Origin: Candidatus Avispirillum faecium
Lineage (GTDB): Bacteria; Bacillota; Clostridia; Oscillospirales; CAG-272
Direction: 5' to 3'
Assembly (NCBI GenBank): GCA_904396155.1
Contig: CAJFOI010000012.1
Span: forward strand, 34,691 to 98,690
Length of the DNA stretch: 64,000 nt
Part shown: piece by piece, positions 8,815-17,346 of the stretch
Position numbering within the stretch: position 1 is the stretch's first letter
How the letters are laid out: every line of letters begins with the position of its first letter
Position numbers and translations under genes: made by a program
Notes under the pieces: model-generated
Databases searched by the model: none
The model's input: only the letters and a program-made list of their open reading frames with translations
What the model was told of the DNA's origin: nothing

Positions 8815-9534
8815 ATGATACTGGATTTATTTTACAGTCTACGCAGCGGTGCGTCCCTTCGGGACATACTGCCGGAAATTTTGCTGATTATCCTATGTGT
8901 ACTGATTGCGCTGACTTTTCACGAATGCGCTCATGGATTTGCTGCTTACAAGCTGGGGGACCACACCGCCCGCAATCTTGGTCGGTTGTCGCTGGACCCG
9001 AGAAAGCATTTGGATCCCATTGGTACCATATGTATGTTACTGTTTGGATTTGGATGGGCAAAGCCCGTCCCGGTCAATTCCCGCTACTTCAAAAAGCCCC
9101 GCAGGGATATGGCGATTACCGCAGTAGCCGGACCGATAGCAAATCTGCTGCTTTCTTTTGTGGCGATGCTTTTCTATCAGATATTTTTTCATATATATGT
9201 CAACTCATTCTCAGGCGCTGTTCTTCAAGGCGGCGGGTCTTTCGGTGCAAACATTCTGCTGTTTACCACTATGTTTTTTATGTATCTTCACACGCTGAAT
9301 TTGTACCTGGCGATCTTTAACCTTATTCCCATCCCTCCCCTGGACGGTTCCCGCCTGCTCTTTTTGTTCCTTCCGGACAGATATTACTTTGCTCTCATGA
9401 AATATGAGCGGTTTATTATGCTGGCAATGCTGGTGCTTTTGTGGACAGGAATCATCACCCTTCCGATCTCTACCGTCTGTGGCTGGATCAGCGATGGAAT
9501 GGCAGCGGTAATCGGATTGATTCCGGGGCTGTAA
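8815..9534 (+). CDS. Site-2 protease family membrane protein (M50B)
   Basis: This 239-residue polytopic membrane protein is a predicted intramembrane zinc metalloprotease. The HExxH motif is HECAH (His36, Glu37, His40) in the first membrane segment, and the third ligand motif IFNLIPIPPLDGSRLL occurs near residue 170, as in the YwhC-like branch of family M50. About five or six hydrophobic segments are visible. There is no PDZ domain, which separates it from RseP/SpoIVFB types. Its substrate is unknown. It ends one base before scpA, so it is probably co-transcribed with the condensin genes. Confidence 0.88.
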   Translation: MILDLFYSLRSGASLRDILPEILLIILCVLIALTFHECAHGFAAYKLGDHTARNLGRLSLDPRKHLDPIGTICMLLFGFGWAKPVPVNSRYFKKPRRDMAITAVAGPIANLLLSFVAMLFYQIFFHIYVNSFSGAVLQGGGSFGANILLFTTMFFMYLHTLNLYLAIFNLIPIPPLDGSRLLFLFLPDRYYFALMKYERFIMLAMLVLLWTGIITLPISTVCGWISDGMAAVIGLIPGL

Positions 9535-9535
9535 T

Positions 9536-10321
9536 ATGACCGTACTCAACTATAAGCTGGAAAAATTTGAGGGACCGCTGGATCTTTGCCTGAATCTCAT
9601 TCAAAAAAACAAAATGAAAATTGAAGACATTCAAATTTCCGTTTTGTGCGATCAATACATGGAATATCTCAACACCGCACAGGAAATGGATATTGAACTG
9701 TCCAGCGATTTTCTCCTCACTGCCAGCGAGCTGATGCTCATCAAAAGCAAAATGCTTCTTCCGAGGAATGAAGAAGAAGAGGAAGATCCCCGGGCAGCAC
9801 TGGCTGCAGCGGTATTGGAATATCAACGTGCAAAAGCGGCCGCAGGATTTTTGCAGGAAATGTATCAGAAATACGGACTTCGAATGGGCAAAGATACAGA
9901 TGAGATTTCCGTAGACAAGACATATGTTGCCCAGCACGATGCCGCTTTGCTTTCCGCTGCGCTGATTCGCATCATGAGCACAGTGCATGTAAGCGACGAA
10001 GAAGCAAAAAAACGCTTTACGCCTCTTATAAAGAAAAAAAATGTCTCTGTGGCAGCAGTCGTCGGAAATCTGGCTACTCGACTTGCAGGAGGCAAGAAGG
10101 TCCATCTTCATGGATTTTTCCAAAGTGCCGCTTCACGGACGGAAATCGTCACCATGTTTCTCGCTCTGCTGGAGCTTCTCAAATCGGGAATCCTTCTCCT
10201 GTTGGATGAAAGTGAATCAGAAAGCAGGGACGGCGTTATCGACGCCGCCGGGAAAGTATACGTAGAATTGATGCCAGGCGCCGATATCTGGCAGTTGACC
10301 CAAACCATACAAAGTGAATAA
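9536..10321 (+). CDS. scpA: Segregation and condensation protein A (kleisin)
   Basis: ScpA is the kleisin subunit that bridges SMC head domains together with ScpB in the bacterial condensin. The 261-residue protein starts with the conserved YKLEKFEGPLDLCLNLIQKNK and continues to a helical N-domain that binds the SMC neck, an acidic linker (EEEEEDPRAALA) and a C-terminal winged-helix region ending in VIDAAGKVYVEL. The ATG lies two bases after the M50 gene stop. scpB follows after 21 bases, giving the standard scpA-scpB pair. The smc gene itself is outside the window. Confidence 0.94.
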   Translation: MTVLNYKLEKFEGPLDLCLNLIQKNKMKIEDIQISVLCDQYMEYLNTAQEMDIELSSDFLLTASELMLIKSKMLLPRNEEEEEDPRAALAAAVLEYQRAKAAAGFLQEMYQKYGLRMGKDTDEISVDKTYVAQHDAALLSAALIRIMSTVHVSDEEAKKRFTPLIKKKNVSVAAVVGNLATRLAGGKKVHLHGFFQSAASRTEIVTMFLALLELLKSGILLLLDESESESRDGVIDAAGKVYVELMPGADIWQLTQTIQSE

Positions 10322-10342
10322 CTATATTGTGCAGGTACAACA

Positions 10343-10993
10343 ATGCATACAGAAACAAACGCACAGGAAACTGCATCTAAAACTCCGCCGGAGGAAGACC
10401 GCATTCCGCAATATGAAAGAATCATCGAAGCTGTACTCTTTGCCGCCGGGCATCCTGTATCCTATCAAAAGCTGGGAGATGTTTTGTCCCTACCCCCCGG
10501 TGCAGTAAGAAATATCGTCTGTTCTTACATGGAACGGTATAACGCAGAAGACAGTCCCCTGCCCCGAGGGGTCATGTTGGTGATGTTCGACGATGCCTGT
10601 CAGCTTTGCACACGGGAACAGTACGGATCCTATATTCGAGAGGCACTGGGGATCAAGCGCGGCGGAAATCTGTCCCAGTCTTCCATTGAAACGCTTGCAG
10701 TCATTGCATACAATGAACCGGTGACACGGGCTTTTGTGGATACGGTGCGGGGCGTAGACTCCAGCTACAGTGTCTCCAGTCTTGCGGACAAGCAATTGAT
10801 CGAGCCCTGCGGGCGTCTGGACGAGCCTGGCAGACCGATCCTCTACCGAACAACAGATCACTTTTTGCGTGTATTCGGGCTATCTTCCCTGCGGGATCTT
10901 CCCAAGGTCAATGTTCCCCATGCAGCTACAATGCTGCAGGAAAAGCTGGGCGATGGAACTGCAGAGGGGGAAGAAAACATCTCGCAGGAGTGA
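10343..10993 (+). CDS. scpB: Segregation and condensation protein B
   Basis: ScpB is a winged-helix dimer that holds ScpA in the SMC-ScpAB complex. Conserved segments include IIEAVLFAAGHPVSYQKL near the N-terminus, LSQSSIETLAVIAYNEPVTR, VRGVDSSYSVSSLADKQLI and GRPILYRTTDHFLRVFGL, all characteristic. At 216 residues it is a normal length, with about 20 variable residues before the core. ATG 10343 is preceded by a modest GCAGGT ribosome site. It is coupled to scpA upstream and a DUF2953 gene downstream. Confidence 0.94.
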   Translation: MHTETNAQETASKTPPEEDRIPQYERIIEAVLFAAGHPVSYQKLGDVLSLPPGAVRNIVCSYMERYNAEDSPLPRGVMLVMFDDACQLCTREQYGSYIREALGIKRGGNLSQSSIETLAVIAYNEPVTRAFVDTVRGVDSSYSVSSLADKQLIEPCGRLDEPGRPILYRTTDHFLRVFGLSSLRDLPKVNVPHAATMLQEKLGDGTAEGEENISQE

Positions 10994-11018
10994 GCTCTCA
11001 AAGAAAGGCAAGTCACTT

Positions 11019-11660
11019 ATGCTGCTGCTTCTTTCTGTACTTCTGGGAATCTTTATTTTGATTCTGCTGCTTTTGCTCGCGCATCTGCGCATCACGCTTC
11101 TCTATAAGGACGGAATTCCTTCCCTGTACATTCAGGTGGGTCCCATTCGCTACGCGTTTCCGTTGGATAAAAAGCCCCGCTACCGTTCCCTTGCAAAGCG
11201 ATTGCGTAAAAAAAAGCTGGCAGATATGCAAAAAAAGCAAAAACCAATGAAAAAGAAAACCCCCGGCGTATTGGATGAACTTCGAGGAAACTTGTCCGTG
11301 CCGGAGTTTCTCGGCAAGATAAGAGATATTCTTCATCATCTGGCAGGACGCTATGCAAAAAAGCTTCGCGTCACCGCTGCGCAGCTGCACATCACTGTGG
11401 GAACGGGGGATCCTGCATCTACCGGCATTGCTTATGGTATCACCGCGCAAAGCGTCGCTTATCTGTTGGAATTTTTGGACAATACTGTCACATTGACTCC
11501 CATAAAGAAGGACGCAGTCCAGGTCCAGGCAGACTTTGCAGGCTCCTGGAAGGCAGATATCGAGGTAACAGCAGGGATTCGAACCCTTCATCTGCTGCAA
11601 GCGATCCTGTCTGCATTTTTTCTCCTGAAGGACACACCGCAAGCAAATGCAAGATCTTAA
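11019..11660 (+). CDS. DUF2953 membrane-anchored protein (YtfI-like)
   Basis: A 213-residue protein with one strong N-terminal membrane segment (LLLLSVLLGIFILILLLLL), a basic stretch around residues 55-85 (KRLRKKKLADMQKKQK) and a C-terminal domain containing LHITVGTGDPASTGIAYG, the DUF2953 hallmark. Its biochemical role is unknown. In Bacillus the equivalent ytfI is directly before ytfJ (gerW), the same order as here, suggesting a link with sporulation. ATG 11019 follows AAAGG; an upstream in-frame start inside scpB is less likely. Confidence 0.8.
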   Translation: MLLLLSVLLGIFILILLLLLAHLRITLLYKDGIPSLYIQVGPIRYAFPLDKKPRYRSLAKRLRKKKLADMQKKQKPMKKKTPGVLDELRGNLSVPEFLGKIRDILHHLAGRYAKKLRVTAAQLHITVGTGDPASTGIAYGITAQSVAYLLEFLDNTVTLTPIKKDAVQVQADFAGSWKADIEVTAGIRTLHLLQAILSAFFLLKDTPQANARS

Positions 11661-11694
11661 ATCGTTTATTACTGTGTAGAAAGGAACGGCAATT

Positions 11695-12096
11695 ATGAGC
11701 GATAACAAAATGAGTGAGATCATCCGCGCTTCTGTGGAAGGACTCAAGTCTTCCTTTGATGCCAACACCATTATCGGAGAAGCAATTACCACTGCAAATG
11801 GTACGGTTGTCATTCCCGTATCTAAACTTACAGTGGGTTTTGCCTCCGGCGGCATCGATTATCTGGGCAAAAAAGCAGCCCCCGCAGGTGCAAACAATTT
11901 CGGCGGTGGCGGCGGATCGGGGCTTACCGTGACCCCCGTTGCGTTTTTAGTGGTTTCTCCTGCCGGGAATGTGGAGCTGCTCAATGTCAACGACGCAAAA
12001 GAGCCGGCAGATCCCGTCTCCCAGATCATCAATGCCATTGAACGCTCCCCGGAGCTCATCGAAAAATTCAAAGAAGTTTTCTCCAAAAATAAATAA
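11695..12096 (+). CDS. gerW: GerW family sporulation protein (YtfJ)
   Basis: GerW/YtfJ is a forespore protein needed for normal spore germination in Bacillus; its molecular action is not established. The 133-residue protein matches the family throughout: MSEIIRASVEGLKSSFDANTIIGE at the N-terminus, GTVVIPVSKLTVGFASGG, a glycine-rich loop NFGGGGGSGLTVTPVAFLVV, and an amphipathic C-terminal helix with a KEVFSKNK end. AAAGGAAC upstream of ATG 11695 is the ribosome site. It lies 34 bases after the DUF2953 gene. Confidence 0.93.
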   Translation: MSDNKMSEIIRASVEGLKSSFDANTIIGEAITTANGTVVIPVSKLTVGFASGGIDYLGKKAAPAGANNFGGGGGSGLTVTPVAFLVVSPAGNVELLNVNDAKEPADPVSQIINAIERSPELIEKFKEVFSKNK

Positions 12097-12182
12097 ATTC
12101 CCTTCGGGCACCATAATTTTGCCAGGATAGTATGCCCCTCTTTTTCTCATCCTATCTTTGAAGAAATTGAGGAGCTTGTAAT

Positions 12183-13295
12183 ATGAAACGTTGGATTCTT
12201 GTTTGTATCTCTGTCCTGATTTGTATCGGGACCCTTATGGCATCTGCGTCTGCTACGACGATCCCCACTGTAGGTGCCCAGGGGGCAGTGCTGATGGAAG
12301 CCGAATCCGGAGAGATACTCCTGGATCAAAACGGCGATGCGCAGCTGCCCATGGCCAGTACAACGAAGATCATGACAGCACTGGTCGCCCTTGAGCACAC
12401 AAAAAAGCTGGACCAAAAAGTAAAGGTCTCAGAAGAAGCCGCCGGCATCGAAGGATCGTCGATTTATTTGTCTGCTGGAGAGCAGCTCACCATGGAGCAA
12501 TTGCTGTACGCCCTGTTGCTGGAAAGTGCCAATGATGCCGCTGCGGCCATTGCCTGTGAAGTAGCCGGCAGCGTGGAGTCTTTTGCCGCGTTGATGAACG
12601 AGAAAGCAAAGGAACTTGGGCTTACAAACACACATTTCACCAATCCCCATGGTTTGGACAATGAAGCGCACTATACTTGTGCAAGAGACCTGGCAACGCT
12701 GACCTGTGCGGCACTGCAAAATGATACTTTTCGAGAGATTGTCTCCACTTATAAACACACAATTCCCTTAAACGGTTCAGAAGGCACCCGTGTACTTGTA
12801 AATCACAATCGGCTTTTACAGAGCTACGATGGCGCAATTGGTGTAAAAACGGGATTTACCAAGCGCAGCGGACGGTGTCTGGTATCCGCCGCGCAGCGAG
12901 AGGGTGTCACCCTGGTGGCAGTAACGCTCAACGATCCCAATGACTGGAAAGACCATCAAGCGATGCTGGATTATGGTTTTTCTGCGTATCAGAATTATGT
13001 GCTCGCAGAAGAAGGTTCTCTGACCTTTCATTTTCCCTGCACCGGCGGGCAAAAGGAATATATCACCGCAACCAATAAAGATGCGCTTTCCCTGTCCCTG
13101 CCCAAATCCGGCGGTCCGATTACCACCGTTCTGGAAGCAGATCCGTTTTTGTATGCTCCTGTGAAGCGAGGGGATCTGGTGGGTTACGCTGTTTTTCAGC
13201 GGGACGGAAAAGAGATTGGGCGCGTAGCGCTGTATGCAGACAGCGCATGCCCCACCGTAAAGCTGCAAAAAGGGATCTTCCATTTTTTCAAATAA
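12183..13295 (+). CDS. D-alanyl-D-alanine carboxypeptidase, DacF/DacB type
   Basis: A penicillin-binding protein of family S11 that trims the terminal D-Ala from peptidoglycan stem peptides. The 370-residue precursor has a signal peptide (residues 1-24, ending TLMASASA), the SxxK motif STTK with nucleophile Ser59 and base Lys62, the SxN motif SAN, and KTG at Lys222. A C-terminal beta-rich domain follows, as in PBP5. Its position between gerW and rluB mirrors the dacB/dacF region of Bacillus and suggests a role in spore cortex, but that is inference. The ribosome site is GAGGAGCTTGTAAT. Confidence 0.93.
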   Translation: MKRWILVCISVLICIGTLMASASATTIPTVGAQGAVLMEAESGEILLDQNGDAQLPMASTTKIMTALVALEHTKKLDQKVKVSEEAAGIEGSSIYLSAGEQLTMEQLLYALLLESANDAAAAIACEVAGSVESFAALMNEKAKELGLTNTHFTNPHGLDNEAHYTCARDLATLTCAALQNDTFREIVSTYKHTIPLNGSEGTRVLVNHNRLLQSYDGAIGVKTGFTKRSGRCLVSAAQREGVTLVAVTLNDPNDWKDHQAMLDYGFSAYQNYVLAEEGSLTFHFPCTGGQKEYITATNKDALSLSLPKSGGPITTVLEADPFLYAPVKRGDLVGYAVFQRDGKEIGRVALYADSACPTVKLQKGIFHFFK

Positions 13296-13308
13296 GAGCG
13301 AACAAGTG

Positions 13309-14046
13309 ATGGAAAAAATCAGACTCCAAAAATATTTTACCATGTGCGGGGTCCTTTCCCGGCGGGCGGCGGAGGCGGAAATCGCCGCCGGCGCCGTTAC
13401 GGTAAACGGGACCCCCGCATCTATAGGGGACAAAATTGATCCGGAAGCCGACGTGGTTTGCTGGCGGGGTGTCCCAGTGGAGAATCACACCCAAAATGGG
13501 CATACATATATTATGCTTCACAAGCCCGCAGGGTACGTCACTACCATGTCAGATGAAGGGGGACGGCCCTGCGTTGCCGATCTTTTGCAGGACATTCCCA
13601 TACGGATCTATCCTGTGGGGCGACTGGATATGTATTCAGAGGGGCTCCTTCTCTGTACCGACGACGGTACCCTTACCAACAAGCTTACCCACCCTTCTCA
13701 TTCCGTTCCCAAAAAATACATGGTAAAAATAAAAGGTACCCTCACCCACCAGGACATAAGGCGCCTCACTGCTCCAATGCGACTCGACGGGTACACGCTG
13801 CGCCCCGTCCGAGCAAAGCTGTGCAAATCCGGGATCGTCGACCGGGGCGGCGTTGTGTATTCCACAGTGCAAATCACTTTGTTTGAAGGACGTAACCGGC
13901 AGATTCGGCGCATGTGCGACGCGGTGGGGCTCACCATTCTCCGGCTGCGGCGCACTGCCATCGGGAATCTTTCTCTGGGAGATTTGAAAGCCGGCAGCTG
14001 GCGCCGGCTTACCGAAGACGAAATTCACTATCTGCAAAACTTATAG
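13309..14046 (+). CDS. rRNA pseudouridine synthase, RsuA/RluB family
   Basis: This 245-residue enzyme isomerises a uridine in rRNA to pseudouridine. Residues 1-60 form an S4 RNA-binding domain (RLQKYFTMCGVLSRRAAEAEI, VTVNG), then the catalytic domain with PVGRLDMYSEGLLL containing the catalytic aspartate, and FEGRNRQIRRMCDAVG. RluB (23S U2605) is the likeliest equivalent in Clostridia, but RsuA cannot be excluded. The start may be ATG 13309 or the GTG immediately before it (13306). It follows the carboxypeptidase by about a dozen bases. Confidence 0.9.
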   Translation: MEKIRLQKYFTMCGVLSRRAAEAEIAAGAVTVNGTPASIGDKIDPEADVVCWRGVPVENHTQNGHTYIMLHKPAGYVTTMSDEGGRPCVADLLQDIPIRIYPVGRLDMYSEGLLLCTDDGTLTNKLTHPSHSVPKKYMVKIKGTLTHQDIRRLTAPMRLDGYTLRPVRAKLCKSGIVDRGGVVYSTVQITLFEGRNRQIRRMCDAVGLTILRLRRTAIGNLSLGDLKAGSWRRLTEDEIHYLQNL

Positions 14047-14054
14047 GAGATTCC

Positions 14055-14468
14055 ATGTTTGTTGTAAGACCTCTCGAAGACAAAAAAATGCAAAAAGATA
14101 TATGTACATCCCTGTCTGTGTCCTACGAACCGGCGGCGCTTGCCTACTATGCCGCCAATCTTGCCCCGGATAAAAAAACGATCGCAGAGATCATCGGAAT
14201 CTGTCAATTCCTTCCGAAAGAGCCGGCGCAGATCCTCACCCTTGCCTGTCCTCCTGCCTTTACAAAAGACGAAGCAATGATCGTCCTTTTGCGAGCCGTG
14301 ATGTACTTTTTACACCGGTTGGGAATACACAAGGCGGAGATGATGCCGGACGCAGGGTCTGAAGAGATCCTCTCCCGAAGCGGGTTTCTTTTTTACAACG
14401 GTATATACCAATTGGACCTGGATGTTTTCTACCAGGCGCCCTGCAAATATGAAAGCGGCAAGGAATAA
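14055..14468 (+). CDS. Conserved hypothetical protein, possibly a degenerate acetyltransferase fold
   Basis: I do not recognise this 137-residue protein. It begins MFVVRPLEDKKMQKD and has an alpha/beta character without membrane segments or Cys pairs; the run AMIVLLRAVMYFLHRLGIHKAEM followed by LSRSGFLFYNGIYQLDLD is reminiscent of the last helix-strand unit of a GNAT domain, but the acetyl-CoA loop RxxGxG is absent. A good AGGAGA site precedes ATG 14055, only eight bases after the pseudouridine synthase stop, so it is the last gene of this transcription unit. Confidence 0.7.
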   Translation: MFVVRPLEDKKMQKDICTSLSVSYEPAALAYYAANLAPDKKTIAEIIGICQFLPKEPAQILTLACPPAFTKDEAMIVLLRAVMYFLHRLGIHKAEMMPDAGSEEILSRSGFLFYNGIYQLDLDVFYQAPCKYESGKE

Positions 14469-14516
14469 AATGCGTCCCGCAGCATATAAATTATTCAGAT
14501 ATATTTTTGCTTTATA

Positions 14517-14545
14517 TTGACAAATTGTGTCGGGTAAAGTATAAT
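14517..14545 (+). promoter_or_regulatory. Perfect consensus sigma-A promoter
   Basis: TTGACA (14517-14522), exactly 17 bases, TATAAT (14540-14545). It drives the zinc-ribbon membrane protein starting 33 bases downstream, which is therefore predicted to be strongly and constitutively transcribed. Confidence 0.85.
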
Positions 14546-14578
14546 TATATTAACAAATCACGAAAGGGGTTTCATTCC

Positions 14579-15121
14579 ATGCCTGTAGAGATCGCGTATA
14601 TTATCGGCGGTATTTTAGCTTTAGCCGCAACCATTTTAGCCTGCATTTTTATCCTGCCGGAAAAGAAGCGTCCCAGCCTCAACAAATTTTTCCGATTCGT
14701 TGCAGATATTTTCAACTTCAAAACACTCTTTATCGAGAAAATTTTGAAGTTTCTCTACATCTTTGCAACTCTTTACTGCATAGCAGCCGGATTTTTCATG
14801 CTTTTCTCTGGTACGTATACTCCTTCCTCCTTCTGGGGCAGCGGATCCACCTTCCACAGTACGGCACTCGTTGGCCTGCTTACGATGATCCTCGGCCCGA
14901 TCAGTGTACGTATCTTCTATGAGCTTCTTATGCTGATCATTATTATAGCGCAGAACGTGATCTCCATCAATAAGAAGATCCCTGGAAATGCAGAGGCAAA
15001 GCCGCAGGAGCCTGCGGCATCTCAAGAAACTCCCGCACCGAAAATGGTGTACTGCACCCATTGCGGAACACAGTATGACGCAAACAAGGGCGGTTGTCCC
15101 AACGGCTGTCAGGATGAATAA
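14579..15121 (+). CDS. Membrane protein with C-terminal zinc-ribbon
   Basis: A 180-residue protein of unknown function. It has a hydrophobic N-terminal segment (IIGGILALAATILACIFIL), a central region with two or three membrane helices including LYIFATLYCIAAGFFMLF and VRIFYELLMLIIIIAQ, a Pro/Ala-rich linker, and a C-terminal zinc-ribbon half-knuckle pair CTHCGTQYDANKGGCPNGC. The middle resembles small DUF4282-type membrane proteins but I cannot confirm this. ATG 14579 is preceded by AAAGGGG, and the gene has a perfect promoter and its own terminator, so it is monocistronic. Confidence 0.78.
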   Translation: MPVEIAYIIGGILALAATILACIFILPEKKRPSLNKFFRFVADIFNFKTLFIEKILKFLYIFATLYCIAAGFFMLFSGTYTPSSFWGSGSTFHSTALVGLLTMILGPISVRIFYELLMLIIIIAQNVISINKKIPGNAEAKPQEPAASQETPAPKMVYCTHCGTQYDANKGGCPNGCQDE

Positions 15122-15144
15122 AAAAGAAATAGAAAATATACTGT

Positions 15145-15176
15145 AAAAAAGACGCTGAATCATCAGCGTCTTTTTT
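15145..15176. terminator. Bidirectional intrinsic terminator
   Basis: Eight-bp GC-containing stem (15151-15158 with 15163-15170), four-base loop, flanked by six A and six T. It serves the plus-strand membrane protein and the convergent glycosyltransferase. Confidence 0.9.
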
Positions 15177-15182
15177 ATGCGT

Positions 15183-16172
15183 TCAGTGCAGGAAAAGCCA
15201 GAGACGGTCCATCCAGTACAGGGTGCGGACCCATCCCTTTCGCATACATGTATAAAAGAGTTGATCCTTCTTTCCAAGGGCCATTCCCTCCATGTCTGCA
15301 AGCGCCTCTACCGTCAGGGGATCGCAGCAAATGTTTTGCAGTGCTTCCCTTTTGCTTTTCTTTTTTCCCCCGGACTGAACGATACCCAGTGTGGAAAGCT
15401 GCAAATTCTTAAAATGGAAATAGGAAAGTTTTCCTGTTTCAAACGGGCTGCAAAACATACCCAAATAGTCCAGGCACCCTTTGTAAAGCCGATTTGCAAT
15501 CACGTACATGTGTCCACGCAGTTTTTTGCTCAAACTGCCCGACAAATTTCTTCTGTAGCAATACAGTGCCTGATCCAAATAGGTGACAGATGAAGCGGCA
15601 CGAAAATATGCAAGATTGAACAGCAAATCCTCTCCGATATCAACAGAAGTATCAAAACCGTCTTGAATGAGCGCTTTTTTATAAAGCTTGTTACAAGGAG
15701 AATTCATAACCGTAGGAGCATATTCCCGTGCAAAAAAGGAAGCTGCATCCTCTTTGCTTTGCAAAGCAGCATGAGGAGGCACAATCTCCTCCGTTATATT
15801 CTCGGCGGAAGTGGTAAACAATCCGATGCCGCAGACAACAAAATCCGTTTGGTCCTGTTCCATGGCTGTCATCATCTTTTCTATCATATCCTTTTTTAGA
15901 ATATCATCACTGTCCACAAACAGAATATATTCGCCTCTTGCCTGAGCAAGACCGCGGTTGCGGGCCCGGGAAACACCGGCATTCTCCTGCCGCACATACA
16001 CCACCCGAGAATCTTCTTCTGCAAAGGCACGGCCAATTGCAGCAGATCCGTCCCCAGATCCATCGTCGATCAGGATGCATTCAAGATCCTGATAGGTCTG
16101 CTGAAGAATACTCTTCACACATGCGGACAAATATTTTTCCACATTGTATACCGGAACAATCACACTGACCAA
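15183..16172 (-). CDS. Glycosyltransferase family 2
   Basis: A 329-residue GT-A fold enzyme, presumably adding a sugar to a surface polysaccharide or lipid; donor and acceptor are unknown. The N-terminal domain is classical: VSVIVPVYNVEKYL, CILIDDGSGDGS, NAGVSRARNRGLAQARGEYILFVDSDD with the DxD metal motif. The C-terminal 120 residues are variable, without membrane helices. The start is TTG at 16172 with GGGGGAAG seven bases upstream. It is next to a winged-helix regulator-like gene on the same strand, 18 bases apart, so they may be co-transcribed. Confidence 0.9.
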   Translation of the reverse strand: MVSVIVPVYNVEKYLSACVKSILQQTYQDLECILIDDGSGDGSAAIGRAFAEEDSRVVYVRQENAGVSRARNRGLAQARGEYILFVDSDDILKKDMIEKMMTAMEQDQTDFVVCGIGLFTTSAENITEEIVPPHAALQSKEDAASFFAREYAPTVMNSPCNKLYKKALIQDGFDTSVDIGEDLLFNLAYFRAASSVTYLDQALYCYRRNLSGSLSKKLRGHMYVIANRLYKGCLDYLGMFCSPFETGKLSYFHFKNLQLSTLGIVQSGGKKKSKREALQNICCDPLTVEALADMEGMALGKKDQLFYTCMRKGWVRTLYWMDRLWLFLH

Positions 16173-16190
16173 ATTATATCTTCCCCCTTC

Positions 16191-16781
16191 TTAAAAAACA
16201 TGCAGCCGGTATCCCATATACCGTTTGCACTCCACAATATCAAAGCCGGTGGCCTTGTTTGCTTTGCTGTTCATGTGAGATATATGTACTGTTACAGCGC
16301 CCATGGCATCCAGACCATCTATCATGCAAAACGCTGCAATCTGTTCTTTGCTGTAATAAATTCTCTCATTTGTATCCGGATCAATGGGCGCATATTTCAG
16401 CATACTCAAAATGCGCTTTTCACAATCGGTAAGATACAAGATTCTGCCACAAAACAAAGTCTCACCACCACGCGTCAGCACCCTGGAAATTTTGGTTGTA
16501 CCGAAAAAATCCCCATATCGTTCAGAAAAAGCGTCTATCGCATAGTCGTATAGGTCCCGCAAATCCTCATGCACACAAATTGGGCAGTTACTACGATGAA
16601 CACCTGCAATATAAGACACCTCGTCCAACAGATATTGCTCTGTAACTACTATAAGTGCAGCAGGCATATACGCATCGCACTGACTTGTCTCCGTCATAAA
16701 ACATGGAACATTTCGCAAAAGGAATATGTTGCGGACATCCGCACGAAATTTTCTCTGAGTATTGTCAATTATCAAAATCAT
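16191..16781 (-). CDS. Winged-helix protein with degenerate receiver-like N-terminus
   Basis: A 196-residue protein that looks like an OmpR/PhoB-type regulator whose receiver has decayed. The C-terminal 90 residues carry the winged-helix pattern: LTDCEKRILSMLKYAP, then VTVHISHMNSKANKATGFDIVECKRYMGYRLHV, matching the recognition helix and the GYRL wing of Trans_reg_C domains. The N-terminus starts MILIIDNTQRKFR like a receiver strand, but the strand expected to end in the phospho-accepting aspartate reads AALIVVTEQY, with no Asp. No kinase gene is adjacent. DNA target and signal are unknown. Confidence 0.7.
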   Translation of the reverse strand: MILIIDNTQRKFRADVRNIFLLRNVPCFMTETSQCDAYMPAALIVVTEQYLLDEVSYIAGVHRSNCPICVHEDLRDLYDYAIDAFSERYGDFFGTTKISRVLTRGGETLFCGRILYLTDCEKRILSMLKYAPIDPDTNERIYYSKEQIAAFCMIDGLDAMGAVTVHISHMNSKANKATGFDIVECKRYMGYRLHVF

Positions 16782-16846
16782 GGTTCATATTTCACTCCCG
16801 GCAGCATATAATTGGATAGCTGTATGAAAAGAAAGGCGGAATACAT

Positions 16847-17344
16847 ATGTTCGTATATTCCTTAAAAGCAAGCTCCCTGAAATTCGCAGGCGTGATCGGC
16901 GTAGCAGTGATCGCATTGGTCGCTTTGCTGATTCTCATGCCCACAACCAAAGAGGTAGCGGCTGGTTCCATTTTGGAAGACAACGGTACCATCAGTTATG
17001 AAAAAATCAAAACCAATGAAAACCGGTTGGAATTCCTCTCGCAATTCGGCTGGGACGCAGGAAAAGAAGCAGTGGAAGAAGTAGAAGTGCGCATCCCCAC
17101 AGATTTCGACAAAGTGATGAACGCATACAACGAAATGCAAAAAGCGCAGGGGCTGGATCTTTCCAAATACAAAGGAAAGACCGCGACACGCTATACCTAT
17201 GAAATTAAAAATTACCCGGACTATGAAGGCACAGTTTTTGCCAACATCATTGTCTATAAAAATCGAGTCATCGGCGGAGACATTTGCTCTTCTGACGTAT
17301 CCGGGTTCATCCATGGGTTCGCACTGCCCACACAGACAAAATAG
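16847..17344 (+). CDS. DUF4830 domain membrane-anchored protein
   Basis: A 165-residue protein with an N-terminal membrane anchor (FAGVIGVAVIALVALLILM) and an extracytoplasmic domain of the DUF4830 type, recognised from RLEFLSQFGWDAGKEAVEEVEV, FDKVMNAYNEMQKAQGLDLSKYKGK and ANIIVYKNRVIGGDICS. Its function is unknown; the family is common in spore-forming Clostridia. AGAAAGGCGG precedes ATG 16847. It is convergent with mutS2, only two bases separating the stop codons, with no terminator in between. Confidence 0.8.
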   Translation: MFVYSLKASSLKFAGVIGVAVIALVALLILMPTTKEVAAGSILEDNGTISYEKIKTNENRLEFLSQFGWDAGKEAVEEVEVRIPTDFDKVMNAYNEMQKAQGLDLSKYKGKTATRYTYEIKNYPDYEGTVFANIIVYKNRVIGGDICSSDVSGFIHGFALPTQTK

Positions 17345-17346
17345 TC

